DNA of 12,445 nt, from NCBI GenBank assembly GCA_031264715.1, contig JAISDP010000345.1, positions 1 to 12,445 on the forward strand. Direction: 5' to 3'. Numbering within the stretch: position 1 is the stretch's first letter; the number at the start of each line of letters is the position of its first letter. A program made the position numbers and the translations under genes. The notes under the pieces are model-generated. The model did not search any database. It had not been told where the DNA came from and saw nothing but the letters and a program-made list of their open reading frames with translations. This DNA comes from Bacteroidales bacterium (GTDB lineage Bacteria; Bacteroidota; Bacteroidia; Bacteroidales; UBA4181). Shown in pieces: positions 4,421 to 12,445 of this stretch.

Positions 4421-7400
4421 AAAGATCAAATATATGAAGTTCTATTATTTTTATTCTAAACCATTAATCCAGGTATATTATCATAAAATATTGAAGATTA
4501 TGAGACTTACCTTTTTATTCAGTATCATTTTTGCTTGGAATGTTTCGGCAAGCGTCTTTTCGCAAGTTGTTCATTTCGAGGGAAAAGATAAAAAAATATC
4601 CATTAAAAGCGTCTTAAATGCCATTGAGAATCAAACGGATTACACCTTTTTCTACAATGACGCATTTCTAGATCTTAACCGTCCCGTTCAACTGGAACAA
4701 ACAGATGTGGAAGTCGGGGAACTCCTGAATAATATTTTCAAGGACACCAATCTCACGTTCAAGGAACAGGACAGTAAATTTATTGTAATCACTCCCAAAA
4801 CGCTTGCACAGGGGATTTCCATTACCGGAACAGTCACCGAAAACGGCGATCCCATGCCTGGCGTAAACGTAGTGGTGAAAGGAACAATAGTTGGCGCCGT
4901 TACGGATGTCAACGGAAGATACTCTATCAATGTACCCGACAGGAATGCGGTTTTGCAATTTTCATTTATCGGTTATACAACCCAGGAAATTACTGTTGGC
5001 GATCAAACGACGATCAATGTTGCATTGGGCGAAGATACGCGCGAAATAGAAGAAGTGGTTGTGGTTGGCTACGGAACCCAAAAGAAGGTAAACCTGACGG
5101 GAGCCATCGAAACTGTAAGCAGTGATGTATTCGAAAACCGTTCGCTGTCCAATGCAACCCAAGCCTTGCAAGGCGCCGTCCCCAACTTAAATATTAAAAT
5201 GGAAGACGGAAAACCGTCGCGTTCGGCCTCGCTCAACGTCCGTGGAACCTCTTCCATTGGTCAGGGAGGCAGCGCTTTGGTACTTATTGACGGAGTTGAA
5301 GGCGACTTGGCCATGCTGAACCCCAATGATATCGAAAGCGTCAGTGTATTGAAAGATGCAGCGTCAGCCGCCATTTATGGCGCCAGGGGGTCTTTCGGAG
5401 TTGTACTGATCACTACCAAACGGCCGCAAAAAGGCAGGGCAACTGTCAATTATACCGGGAATTTTTCCATCCAGTCGCTGACAAGAACCCCGGATTTTGT
5501 GACTGATGCCGTTACCTGGGTCGAGCATTTCAGGGAATCGTATGTCAATTCCCAGGGAACCGTACCAACTTCCATCAACAACAATATGCAATCATACAGC
5601 GACGAATGGTTAGACAGGTTGAGAACATGGAAGGCTTCGGGCGCAGGCCCCAAAACGGAAGTATTATCTTCAGGCGCTTATGAATATTACTGTAATACCG
5701 ATTGGTACGATCTTTTGTACAAGGACAGGACATTTGCGCAGGATCATAACCTCTCCGTTTCGGGTGGAAATGAAAAAGCCGATTTCTATGTGTCCGGACG
5801 ATTTTACGATTTTGATGGATTGTATAATTATGATCCGGACACCTATAAATCATACAACATCCGTGCCAAGGGCGGCCTGCAGGTATTCGACTGGTTGAGA
5901 ATGACCAATAACATGGAATTTTCAAATTCTGACTATCACAGTCCGTTTACGGCTTCATTCACAGCCAATGTTCAGCGGTATATCCAGGTGAGCGCTTTCC
6001 CAAGCATGCCTCTCTACAACCCGGACGAATCTTTTACCCGTGGTACGGCATATACTCTGGGTGGTTTTATGACAGGTAACAATTACCAGGATTTCAATAA
6101 GAAATTGTTCAAAAACACAATCGGTTTCTCCACCAGCTTCTTTGATAAAACGTTCCACGTTAACGGTGACTTCACTGTCCGCTACGGCGCCGACAATATG
6201 TTCAGGAAACGCACAAAAGTTCCATATTCCGAAAAGAAAGATGAAATGGCTTCTATCGGCGACCTGAATGGGATCATCTATGAATCGGGCTCGAATACTC
6301 TTTACACGGCCACCAACATATATGCGGAATATGAAAATACGTTTGCCGGAAGTCATTATGTGAAAGGTATGGCAGGGTATGGATATGAAACATCGAGTTA
6401 TCACTACAATTATATAGATCGTAACGGTTTGTTGCTCGAATCGGCCGAAAGCATTGCTTTAGCTACAGGTACTTCCATTACTCCCAATGCGGATGTAAAA
6501 AACTGGAAAATTGTCGGTACTTTTTTCCGCTTGAATTATGGGTATAAGAACCGTTACCTGTTGGAAGTAAACGGTCGTTACGACGGCTCCTCAAAATTTC
6601 CCGACAACCAGCAATTCGGTTTCTTCCCCTCCATATCGGGAGGATGGCGACTTTCGGAAGAACCTTTCTGGAATGTGAACAAAAATATCCTTTCCGACAT
6701 CAAGTTCCGTGCATCCTATGGTTCGTTAGGAAATGGGAATATCGACCCGTATACCTACCTTGAACTCCTGAGTATCGGGACTTCGGGACGGGTATTAAAC
6801 GGGGCTAAAAATAAACAAACCAGTGTGCCCGCTCCAATTCCTTCCAGCCTGACATGGGAAAAAGCAACCACAATGGACTTCGGTCTTGATTTTGGCATGT
6901 TGCAGGGTAAGTTCCGTTTCAACGGCGACTATTATATCCGCAAAACCACCGACATGTTTACTGTAGGCGTTACTTTACCTGACGTATACGGAGCGTCTTC
7001 ACCCAAAGGCAATTACGCCGATATGACCACCAGGGGATGGGAAATCACCTTGAGTTACCAGGACCAGTTTACTTTGGGTGGAAAACCTTTCAATTTCCAG
7101 GTAAAGGGATCATTGTATGATTACCGTTCAAAGATTGACCGCTACAACAACGACACCAAATCGTTGAGCGATTATTATGAAGGACAAACCATTGGCGAGG
7201 CTTGGGGTTACAAAACCGATGGCTTGTTCCAGAGTGATCCTGATCCCAATACATATAGCAACACCATCTTCAAATCGTCCAATGATAATGTATGGCGTGC
7301 CGGAGATCTAAAAATAGCCAACCTCAACGGGAATAAAACTGAAGATGGAGCCGCCAGGATAGATAATGGCGACAACACAGTTGATAATCCCGGGGATATG

Positions 7401-7961
7401 GTTATCCTTGGAAATACGGAACCCCGGTACCAGTACAGTTTCAGTCTGAGCGCCGATTGGAACAATTTCTTCATATCGGCATTTTTTACGGGAGTGGGTA
7501 AACAGGACTGGTTCCCTGCGCAGGAAACACCCTTCTGGGGCCAATATAACCGTGGATACAACAGTATGCCTTCATGGCACCTCGGCAATTACTGGACGGA
7601 GGACAACCGCGACGCATACCTGCCGCGTTATTCCCAATATAATGGCGCCTGCGGATGGAGCGGAATCAAGACCGACCGGTATATGCAAAAAGTATCCTAT
7701 CTGCGTTTGAAAAACCTGACCATCGGATACACCCTGCCAAGCCGCATCATCTCAGTCATTGGTATGCAAAGTGCGCGCATTTACCTGAGTGGTGAAAATA
7801 TTGCCTGCTGGTCGCCGCTTTACAAACGAACCAAAGATTTTGACGTATTGACTGCTGTCGACAGTACGGATTCTGACCTCAATTCCACTTATAACCAGGG
7901 ATCAGGAAACAGCTATCCGCTAATGAAAACTTTTTCGCTTGGTATATCACTCACATTCTAA
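4416..7961 (+). CDS. SusC/RagA-type TonB-linked outer-membrane transporter with STN domain
   Basis: This 1181-residue TonB-dependent transporter forms the pore of a SusCD uptake complex. A long N-terminal leader holds a signal peptide (RLTFLFSIIFAW..ASVFSQ, cleaved near residue 50). Next come an STN domain (about 58-126, ISIKSVLNAIENQTDYTFFY), a carboxypeptidase-D-regulatory-like domain (about 135-205, ITGTVTENGDPMPGVNV), a TonB-box/plug junction (EEVVVVGYGTQKK, 212-224), and a plug (to about 338) with the SusC hallmark DAASAAIYGARGSFGVVLITTK at 314-335. A large beta-barrel follows and ends in an aromatic residue (LGISLTF). The STN domain is the part that contacts a FecR anti-sigma factor, encoded just upstream. 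In-frame ATGs at 4416, 4434 and 4500 are possible starts; 4416 or 4434 preserves the usual leader. The gene is 22 bases from the SusD gene and cotranscribed with it. The substrate is not deducible. Confidence 0.95.
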   Translation: MTKIKYMKFYYFYSKPLIQVYYHKILKIMRLTFLFSIIFAWNVSASVFSQVVHFEGKDKKISIKSVLNAIENQTDYTFFYNDAFLDLNRPVQLEQTDVEVGELLNNIFKDTNLTFKEQDSKFIVITPKTLAQGISITGTVTENGDPMPGVNVVVKGTIVGAVTDVNGRYSINVPDRNAVLQFSFIGYTTQEITVGDQTTINVALGEDTREIEEVVVVGYGTQKKVNLTGAIETVSSDVFENRSLSNATQALQGAVPNLNIKMEDGKPSRSASLNVRGTSSIGQGGSALVLIDGVEGDLAMLNPNDIESVSVLKDAASAAIYGARGSFGVVLITTKRPQKGRATVNYTGNFSIQSLTRTPDFVTDAVTWVEHFRESYVNSQGTVPTSINNNMQSYSDEWLDRLRTWKASGAGPKTEVLSSGAYEYYCNTDWYDLLYKDRTFAQDHNLSVSGGNEKADFYVSGRFYDFDGLYNYDPDTYKSYNIRAKGGLQVFDWLRMTNNMEFSNSDYHSPFTASFTANVQRYIQVSAFPSMPLYNPDESFTRGTAYTLGGFMTGNNYQDFNKKLFKNTIGFSTSFFDKTFHVNGDFTVRYGADNMFRKRTKVPYSEKKDEMASIGDLNGIIYESGSNTLYTATNIYAEYENTFAGSHYVKGMAGYGYETSSYHYNYIDRNGLLLESAESIALATGTSITPNADVKNWKIVGTFFRLNYGYKNRYLLEVNGRYDGSSKFPDNQQFGFFPSISGGWRLSEEPFWNVNKNILSDIKFRASYGSLGNGNIDPYTYLELLSIGTSGRVLNGAKNKQTSVPAPIPSSLTWEKATTMDFGLDFGMLQGKFRFNGDYYIRKTTDMFTVGVTLPDVYGASSPKGNYADMTTRGWEITLSYQDQFTLGGKPFNFQVKGSLYDYRSKIDRYNNDTKSLSDYYEGQTIGEAWGYKTDGLFQSDPDPNTYSNTIFKSSNDNVWRAGDLKIANLNGNKTEDGAARIDNGDNTVDNPGDMVILGNTEPRYQYSFSLSADWNNFFISAFFTGVGKQDWFPAQETPFWGQYNRGYNSMPSWHLGNYWTEDNRDAYLPRYSQYNGACGWSGIKTDRYMQKVSYLRLKNLTIGYTLPSRIISVIGMQSARIYLSGENIACWSPLYKRTKDFDVLTAVDSTDSDLNSTYNQGSGNSYPLMKTFSLGISLTF
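4427..4434 (-). promoter_or_regulatory. Candidate -7 promoter box for the antisense RNA
   Basis: The minus strand reads TATATTTG, an exact fit to TAnnTTTG. The best upstream -33 candidate is TTTA (4457-4460) with a 22-base spacer, which is imperfect. The box lies inside the 5' end of the susC frame and overlaps the second candidate start codon (4434). Confidence 0.45.
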
Positions 7962-7983
7962 TTCATTATCAAATTCGTAAAAC

Positions 7984-9798
7984 ATGAAAAAATATTCATT
8001 CATATTAGCCGCAAGCCTTTTCCTGTTGTTCTCGTGCGATCTGTACGAGACGCCTGTTTCCAAGACGGATAAAAAGGCCATTTTCAGCTCGGCGGAAGGT
8101 CTTGATGCTTATTCCATCTCATTCTATAATATGCTGCCCGACGCTACCGACCAAAGCATCGTCGAACAGAGTTTGGTGGATTTTGGCGCTACAACCGCGC
8201 TCAACGCTTTTGTCACGCTTAATGCATACAGTTCTGACAATAGTAGCGGCTGGAGTTGGGACAACCTTCGTAATATCAATTACTTCATTGTCAATTGTGT
8301 TGATCCTGAAATTCCCGAAAACACCAGGAATAATTATCTTGGGATTGCCCGTTTTTTTCGTGCCTTGTTTTATTATGACAAAGTGAAACGATTCGGAGAC
8401 GTACCATGGATTGACCATCCGTTGGAGCCAGATGAGAATGCATTATACGCCCCTCGCGATTCGCGTGAACTGGTGATGGAAAAAGTATACGAGGATTTAC
8501 AGTTTGCCTGCAACAACATCACCCGTACCACCGATGCTGCCGGTTGTTCCCTGGTTACCAGCTGGGTGGCGTATGCGCTGGCAGCACGGGTGAGCCTGTT
8601 TGAAGGCACCTTTCGCAAGTATCACAAGCTGACAGGCCTTACGACCTCTGCAGCCACATGGCTGAAACGCGCAGAAGATGCCGCAGCTTATGTGATGGCT
8701 AATTCCGGGAAGTCATTAAATGTCAGCTATCGGGCATTATTCACCAGCGACGAGCCTCCAACCGCCGAAACAATGCTGGCTATTTGCTCGAGCGCTTCAC
8801 TTGGTGTATACAACGCCGTCAACTGGCGTTGGACTTCATCCACTTACGGTTCAGCGTTAAACTTGATCCGTCCCTTCGTCTGTACCTATTTGCAACAGGA
8901 CGGAACACCCTATACCAGCCGTGCTGGATGGGAATACGAAGATTTTTATGCAGAGTGCTTGAATCGTGATGGTCGCCTTGCTGCTACCATCCGTACACCG
9001 GGATATACGCGCGAAGGCGCCATAGCCCTGCCTGAATTCGGCGGTTATGCCCGTCTTGGCTACCAGCCGATAAAACTTTGCGTGGATGCCACTTTCAGTG
9101 ACACAAAGGGTGAAAACACTCACGCAATGCAACTTTTCAGGTACGCTGAAGTGTTGCTGAACTATGCCGAAGCAAAAGCAGAGCAGGGAACGCTTACCGA
9201 CACCGATTGGGAAAAAACCGTCGGGGCGTTGCGGAAACGTGCAGGCATCACCGGCGGACTCACTGCCAAGCCCACACAGGCGGATACATATTTGCAAAGC
9301 GCCTATTTCCCTGATGTTACAGATCCTGCAATCCTGGAAATACGTCGCGAACGCAGTGTGGAATTGCTATTGGAAGGTTTCCGCTTTGATGATCTGAAAC
9401 GCTGGAAACATGGCGAATTGATGAAAATGACCTGGACAGGCATGTATATCCCGGCTATCAATCAAGCATTGGATGTCGACCGCAACGGTATCTACGACGT
9501 GATTTATTACACCACTGCCGAAGAGTTGAAAAATGCCCAGGATGCTATTGGTGCAACTGCCGCAGCCGATTGCGCTACTGTTCAGGTTAGTACTGATCCC
9601 GCAGCAACGACCATTCAGGTTCACGCTGCCGGCAATGGCACAGGTTATTACCTGGCGTGGTTCACCCATAACGACGGTATGAAGGTATGGAGTGACAAGC
9701 AATACTTCTATCCCATCCCTACATTAGTGATGGTAAAAAATCCTGATATAACCCAAAATCCGGGATGGGAAAACGGAGCGACCAATAATGGGAATTAA
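7984..9798 (+). CDS. SusD/RagB-family substrate-binding lipoprotein
   Basis: This 604-residue surface lipoprotein partners the SusC barrel as a lid that captures substrate. The signal peptide ends in a lipobox, LLFSC, with the lipidated Cys at residue 18. The N-terminal SusD-like half contains tetratricopeptide-type helices, for example NNYLGIARFFRALFYYDKVKRFGDVPW (from about 115). The RagB/SusD C-terminal half includes LFRYAEVLLNYAEAKA, EIRRERSVELLLEGFRFDDLKRW and the terminal YPIPTLVMVKNPDITQNPGW, all hallmarks of the family. A Thr/Ala-rich stretch near residues 510-555 (DAIGATAAADCATVQVS) is a variable loop just before the conserved tail. The length is within the family range (about 500-650). 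The start follows the susC stop by 22 bases with no Shine-Dalgarno, normal for Bacteroidetes. A terminator follows at 9836-9881, so fecR-susC-susD may be one unit. Confidence 0.95.
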   Translation: MKKYSFILAASLFLLFSCDLYETPVSKTDKKAIFSSAEGLDAYSISFYNMLPDATDQSIVEQSLVDFGATTALNAFVTLNAYSSDNSSGWSWDNLRNINYFIVNCVDPEIPENTRNNYLGIARFFRALFYYDKVKRFGDVPWIDHPLEPDENALYAPRDSRELVMEKVYEDLQFACNNITRTTDAAGCSLVTSWVAYALAARVSLFEGTFRKYHKLTGLTTSAATWLKRAEDAAAYVMANSGKSLNVSYRALFTSDEPPTAETMLAICSSASLGVYNAVNWRWTSSTYGSALNLIRPFVCTYLQQDGTPYTSRAGWEYEDFYAECLNRDGRLAATIRTPGYTREGAIALPEFGGYARLGYQPIKLCVDATFSDTKGENTHAMQLFRYAEVLLNYAEAKAEQGTLTDTDWEKTVGALRKRAGITGGLTAKPTQADTYLQSAYFPDVTDPAILEIRRERSVELLLEGFRFDDLKRWKHGELMKMTWTGMYIPAINQALDVDRNGIYDVIYYTTAEELKNAQDAIGATAAADCATVQVSTDPAATTIQVHAAGNGTGYYLAWFTHNDGMKVWSDKQYFYPIPTLVMVKNPDITQNPGWENGATNNGN

Positions 9799-9835
9799 AA
9801 CGGGTACAGTGCAGAACTGTCCTGCCTGAGTCTAT

Positions 9836-9881
9836 GAAACCTCCTTTAGTCAATATGAATTGAGATAAGGAGGTTTCTTTT
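9836..9881 (+). terminator. Intrinsic terminator after the susD-like gene
   Basis: GAAACCTCCTT (9836-9846) and AAGGAGGTTTC (9867-9877) form a perfect 11-bp stem with a 20-base loop, followed by TTTT. It lies 37 bases after the susD stop and would separate, at least partly, the transport genes from the downstream phosphoesterase genes. Confidence 0.75.
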
Positions 9882-9904
9882 AATGTTTTTATATCAATTT
9901 GTTA

Positions 9905-9955
9905 TTCCGTGTGCGAACACGGAAGATAAATTATCAGTTCGTGTCCGCACACGAA
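9905..9955. repeat. Twin hairpins able to refold into one long stem
   Basis: Hairpin one is TTCCGTGT-GCGA-ACACGGAA (9905-9924). Hairpin two is TTCGTGT-CCGC-ACACGAA (9938-9955). In addition CGTGTGCG (9908-9915) is complementary to CGCACACG (9946-9953) and GATAA/TTATC (9925-9935) is self-complementary, so the whole can form a single interrupted long stem. It sits between the susD terminator and the next gene. No T-tract follows on either strand. Confidence 0.6.
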
Positions 9956-9985
9956 TTAAAAATTGAAACCATATCTTAATAAATC

Positions 9986-10771
9986 ATGAAAATGGCAAGG
10001 AAAATTAATCTCATTTGTTTACTTTTGCTGGTCGGGTTATTTGGAATATATGCCCAGGAACAGCCGGTACGGATTAAAGTGCTTTGTTACAATCTGCGTT
10101 TTGGTGAACTGGCCTCGCTGGAAGAGTTAGCCGCCTTCATCAGGGAACAAAACCCCGATGTGGTAGCATTACAGGAGGTAGATTGCCGTACTTACCGTGA
10201 TCGTACGCCAAAACAGCATGGTAAGGATTTTATCACCGAACTCGGTTTCCATACCGGGATGTTGACGGCTTACGGAAAAACGATTCCTTATGCCGGCGGT
10301 TATTATGGCATAGGAATATTATCCAAATATCCGCTGGCATCAGTCGAACGGGTTTACCTGCCTAAAACCGAGAACGGCAAGGAACAGCGAGCGGTATTGG
10401 TTGCTGATGTAGAGTACAGTGAAGGACAATACTTTACCTTTGCCAGTACTCACTTGGATTACACAAATACGGAAGAACGCCGGGTTCAGGTAAAAAAACT
10501 GAACGAAGTCTTGCTGGCAAAGCCATATCCTGTAATTGTTGCAGGCGATTTCAATGCCCGCCCCGATGCTGTGGAAATCCTCGAAGGCATGAATGTGTGG
10601 AAAATTGTTTGCAAAATGGCGCCAACTGTTCCTGCTGATGCTCCCCGCAGTCAAATCGATTATATTTTCTGTTACCCCAAAGATAAATGGACCGGTGTGG
10701 AAGCGACCGCTCACCAGGTGCAATTATCCGATCATCTACCCATTAGTGCGGTAGTGGAATTGAAAAGATAA
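9986..10771 (+). CDS. Secreted endonuclease/exonuclease/phosphatase (EEP)-family protein
   Basis: This 261-residue exported protein has a signal peptide (INLICLLLLVGLFGIYAQ, cleaved near residues 23-24) and then a complete EEP fold. The DNase I-like metal-dependent active site is present: N36 in LCYNLRFG, E64 in LQEVD, H156 in STHLDY, D188 and N190 in AGDFNARP, D225 in QIDYIF, and D249/H250 in SDHLP. EEP enzymes cut phosphodiester or phosphomonoester bonds in nucleic acids, inositol phosphates, sphingomyelin or other phospho-compounds; the subgroup substrate cannot be told from these motifs. The export signal points to the periplasm or cell surface. An ATG at 9992 is an equally good start. 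The gene is 22 bases upstream of a second phosphoesterase gene, so the two are probably one operon, and it stands just behind a SusCD pair, which suggests action on imported or surface-bound phosphorylated material (inference). Confidence 0.88.
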   Translation: MKMARKINLICLLLLVGLFGIYAQEQPVRIKVLCYNLRFGELASLEELAAFIREQNPDVVALQEVDCRTYRDRTPKQHGKDFITELGFHTGMLTAYGKTIPYAGGYYGIGILSKYPLASVERVYLPKTENGKEQRAVLVADVEYSEGQYFTFASTHLDYTNTEERRVQVKKLNEVLLAKPYPVIVAGDFNARPDAVEILEGMNVWKIVCKMAPTVPADAPRSQIDYIFCYPKDKWTGVEATAHQVQLSDHLPISAVVELKR

Positions 10772-10793
10772 AAAACGTACTAAAACATAGCCA

Positions 10794-12445
10794 ATGCGCC
10801 TAAGATATTATGTAACAGGCATTCTCTTGCTTGGATACCTCGCCCTGCAAGCCCAGCCATTCCGGTTTGCGCTGCTCACCGACCTGCATATCACGGATAT
10901 GTCGCCGACAACCGGGGAAGATTTACGGAATGCCGTAGATCAGGTCAATGCAACAGCAGGACTTGCCTTCGTCATCGTGTCGGGTGATATTACCGAGAAT
11001 GGCGACCGGAAATCGCTGGAAACGGCAAAGGGCATACTGGACAAGCTGACGATCCCATACCACATCACATCGGGCAATCACGAAACCAAATGGAGTGAAT
11101 CGGGCGCCACCGATTTTGCCGCCATTTACGGATCGGACTATTTTAAGTTCGAATATAACGGTTTCCTGTTTTTGGGATTCAACACCGGCCCGGTGATCCG
11201 CATGGCCGAAGGCCATGTGGCGCCGCAGGACATCAGTGCATTGAAGCGTCACTTGGAAAAATGGGGCAAAAAGAAGCCTGTAATCATCACTACGCATTAC
11301 CCATTGCAGAAAGGCGACGTGGACAACTGGTACGAAGCTACCGATGTGCTGCGCCAATACAATGTACGGGCAATCCTGGGCGGACATTACCATTCGAACA
11401 GGCTGTGCACTTACGATGGCATCCCGGCCTTCATCAACCGGTCGACCCTGCGCGCCGGGGAACCTGCCGGCGGATATACCGTCTTTGAAGTAACTGCCGA
11501 TTCTGTTGTCGCCTGTAACCGTATTACCGGTTCGGCCATTCTCCAGCGGCGCGGCGGATATTCGCTGCATGAAAAATACTACAATATTGATATTGCCGGA
11601 TATGAACGTCCCGACTATTCGCTTAACCGGCTGTATCCTTTCGTAAAAGAGGCATGGCGGCAACGGCTGGGCGCAGCGATCTATGCTTCGCCGGCTGTAT
11701 CGGGCGGATTTGTATATATCGGCGATGATATGGGGTATCTCAATTGTCTCGACGCTCAAACCGGAAAACTGAAGTGGCGCTATAAAACCGGGAAGCGGAT
11801 TGTAGGAACGGCGGCTGTAAGTGACGGTAAAGTAGTTTTTGGTTCGGCCGACAAACGCATTTATTGTTTAAACGCATCAACCGGTAAGCTTTTGTGGGTG
11901 GTGGATGCGGACAGACCGGCGCTGGGAGCAGTTACAATTGCCGGCGGCGTTGCATACACCGGTACAGGCGACGGCGCTTTTCGAGCCATTGACTTGAACA
12001 GCGGAAAAGTACTCTGGAAATACGCTGATGTAAAAGGTTACATCGAAACCCGTCCGCTGGTATACGGCAGCAAGGTGGTTTTCGGTGCATGGGATAATAA
12101 CCTGTACGCCCTGGACAGAACCAGCGGCGCACTCCTTTGGAAATGGGACGGCAACCATACGCGGATGCATTTCTCACCGGCAGCCGTATGGCCGGTAGCA
12201 ACGGGCAACAAAATATTCGTAACAGCCCCCGACCGTTTCATGACCGCCATCGACCTGCAAACGGGACAAGTCGTATGGCGTACCGGCCAATCGATGGTGA
12301 GGGAAACCATTGGCCTGTCGGACGACTCATTACGGGTATTTTCCAAAACCATGCGCGACAGTTTAGTCTGTTTTTCTGCAAAAGGTAATGCAGTTGAAAA
12401 AAAATGGGCTACTTTTGTGGGATACGGGTATGAATTTGCACCTTC
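10794..12445 (+). CDS. Calcineurin-like metallophosphoesterase fused to a PQQ-type beta-propeller (3' end outside window)
   Basis: The frame is open from ATG 10794 to the right edge, giving 550 residues so far. The signal peptide is MRLRYYVTGILLLGYLALQAQ. Residues about 23-235 form a calcineurin-like metallophosphoesterase with all the metal-binding motifs: D30/H32 in TDLHIT, D65 in SGDITENG, N95/H96 in SGNHET, H168 in TTHYP, and H198/H200 in GGHYHS. From about 298 onwards come repeated propeller blades of the pattern G-VY-G--DG-L-CLDA-TGK--W (W328, W368, W408, W449, W495), as in PQQ-repeat/BamB-like proteins; at least five blades are seen. The enzyme part should hydrolyse a phosphoester at the surface or in the periplasm, while the propeller may bind partner or substrate. 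Quinone-dependent redox activity is not implied. Start chosen by signal peptide and the 22-base gap to the EEP gene. The end, and any further domain, is outside the window. Confidence 0.88.
   Translation, partial: MRLRYYVTGILLLGYLALQAQPFRFALLTDLHITDMSPTTGEDLRNAVDQVNATAGLAFVIVSGDITENGDRKSLETAKGILDKLTIPYHITSGNHETKWSESGATDFAAIYGSDYFKFEYNGFLFLGFNTGPVIRMAEGHVAPQDISALKRHLEKWGKKKPVIITTHYPLQKGDVDNWYEATDVLRQYNVRAILGGHYHSNRLCTYDGIPAFINRSTLRAGEPAGGYTVFEVTADSVVACNRITGSAILQRRGGYSLHEKYYNIDIAGYERPDYSLNRLYPFVKEAWRQRLGAAIYASPAVSGGFVYIGDDMGYLNCLDAQTGKLKWRYKTGKRIVGTAAVSDGKVVFGSADKRIYCLNASTGKLLWVVDADRPALGAVTIAGGVAYTGTGDGAFRAIDLNSGKVLWKYADVKGYIETRPLVYGSKVVFGAWDNNLYALDRTSGALLWKWDGNHTRMHFSPAAVWPVATGNKIFVTAPDRFMTAIDLQTGQVVWRTGQSMVRETIGLSDDSLRVFSKTMRDSLVCFSAKGNAVEKKWATFVGYGYEFAP

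Noticed and set aside
10923..11759. Minus-strand open frame of 278 codons
   Set aside because: It is antisense to the metallophosphoesterase, whose metal motifs and propeller blades are clear on the plus strand; the opposite frame is a shadow of its codon usage.

Overview
The window looks like Bacteroidales chromosome (Bacteroides/Parabacteroides/Dysgonomonadaceae-like; the genus cannot be fixed by eye). The reasons are a SusC/SusD pair, a FecR-type anti-sigma factor with a DUF4974-like C-terminus, gene starts without Shine-Dalgarno motifs, promoter boxes resembling the Bacteroidetes TAnnTTTG element, and intergenic palindromic repeats of the kind common in this order.

Layout, left to right. 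(1) Positions 1-72, minus strand: the first 24 codons of a probable class II aldolase/adducin-family protein, with a likely promoter just upstream. (2) 435-839, plus: a small NlpE-type lipoprotein. (3) 893-934: a strong perfect hairpin between convergent genes. (4) 959-2326, minus: a PlsC-like membrane acyltransferase. (5) 2327-3098: a 772-base region with no credible gene, packed with palindromes and a five-copy dispersed repeat. (6) 3099-9798, plus: a FecR anti-sigma factor, a SusC transporter carrying an STN signalling domain, and a SusD lipoprotein, closed by an intrinsic terminator at 9836-9881. (7) 9905-9955: two adjacent hairpins that can also fold into one long stem. (8) 9986-12445, plus: a secreted endonuclease/exonuclease/phosphatase-family protein, then a secreted calcineurin-like metallophosphoesterase fused to a PQQ-type beta-propeller that runs off the right edge.

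How the parts fit. FecR, STN-SusC and SusD form a classic outer-membrane uptake and signalling module: substrate captured by SusD/SusC is sensed through the STN domain by FecR, which should release an ECF sigma factor. No sigma factor gene is present beside fecR. The downstream enzymes are two exported phosphoesterases rather than glycosidases, so a phosphorylated or phosphodiester-linked substrate is a reasonable hypothesis, but it is inference.

The most interesting signal is on the minus strand of the fecR-susC gap. A TAnnTTTG box (4427-4434) lies about 85 bases upstream of a textbook intrinsic terminator (4314-4343). Together they would make an antisense RNA of about 105 nt covering the susC leader and its first start codon. 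This is the arrangement known for DonS-type cis-antisense RNAs that repress polysaccharide-uptake operons in Bacteroides.
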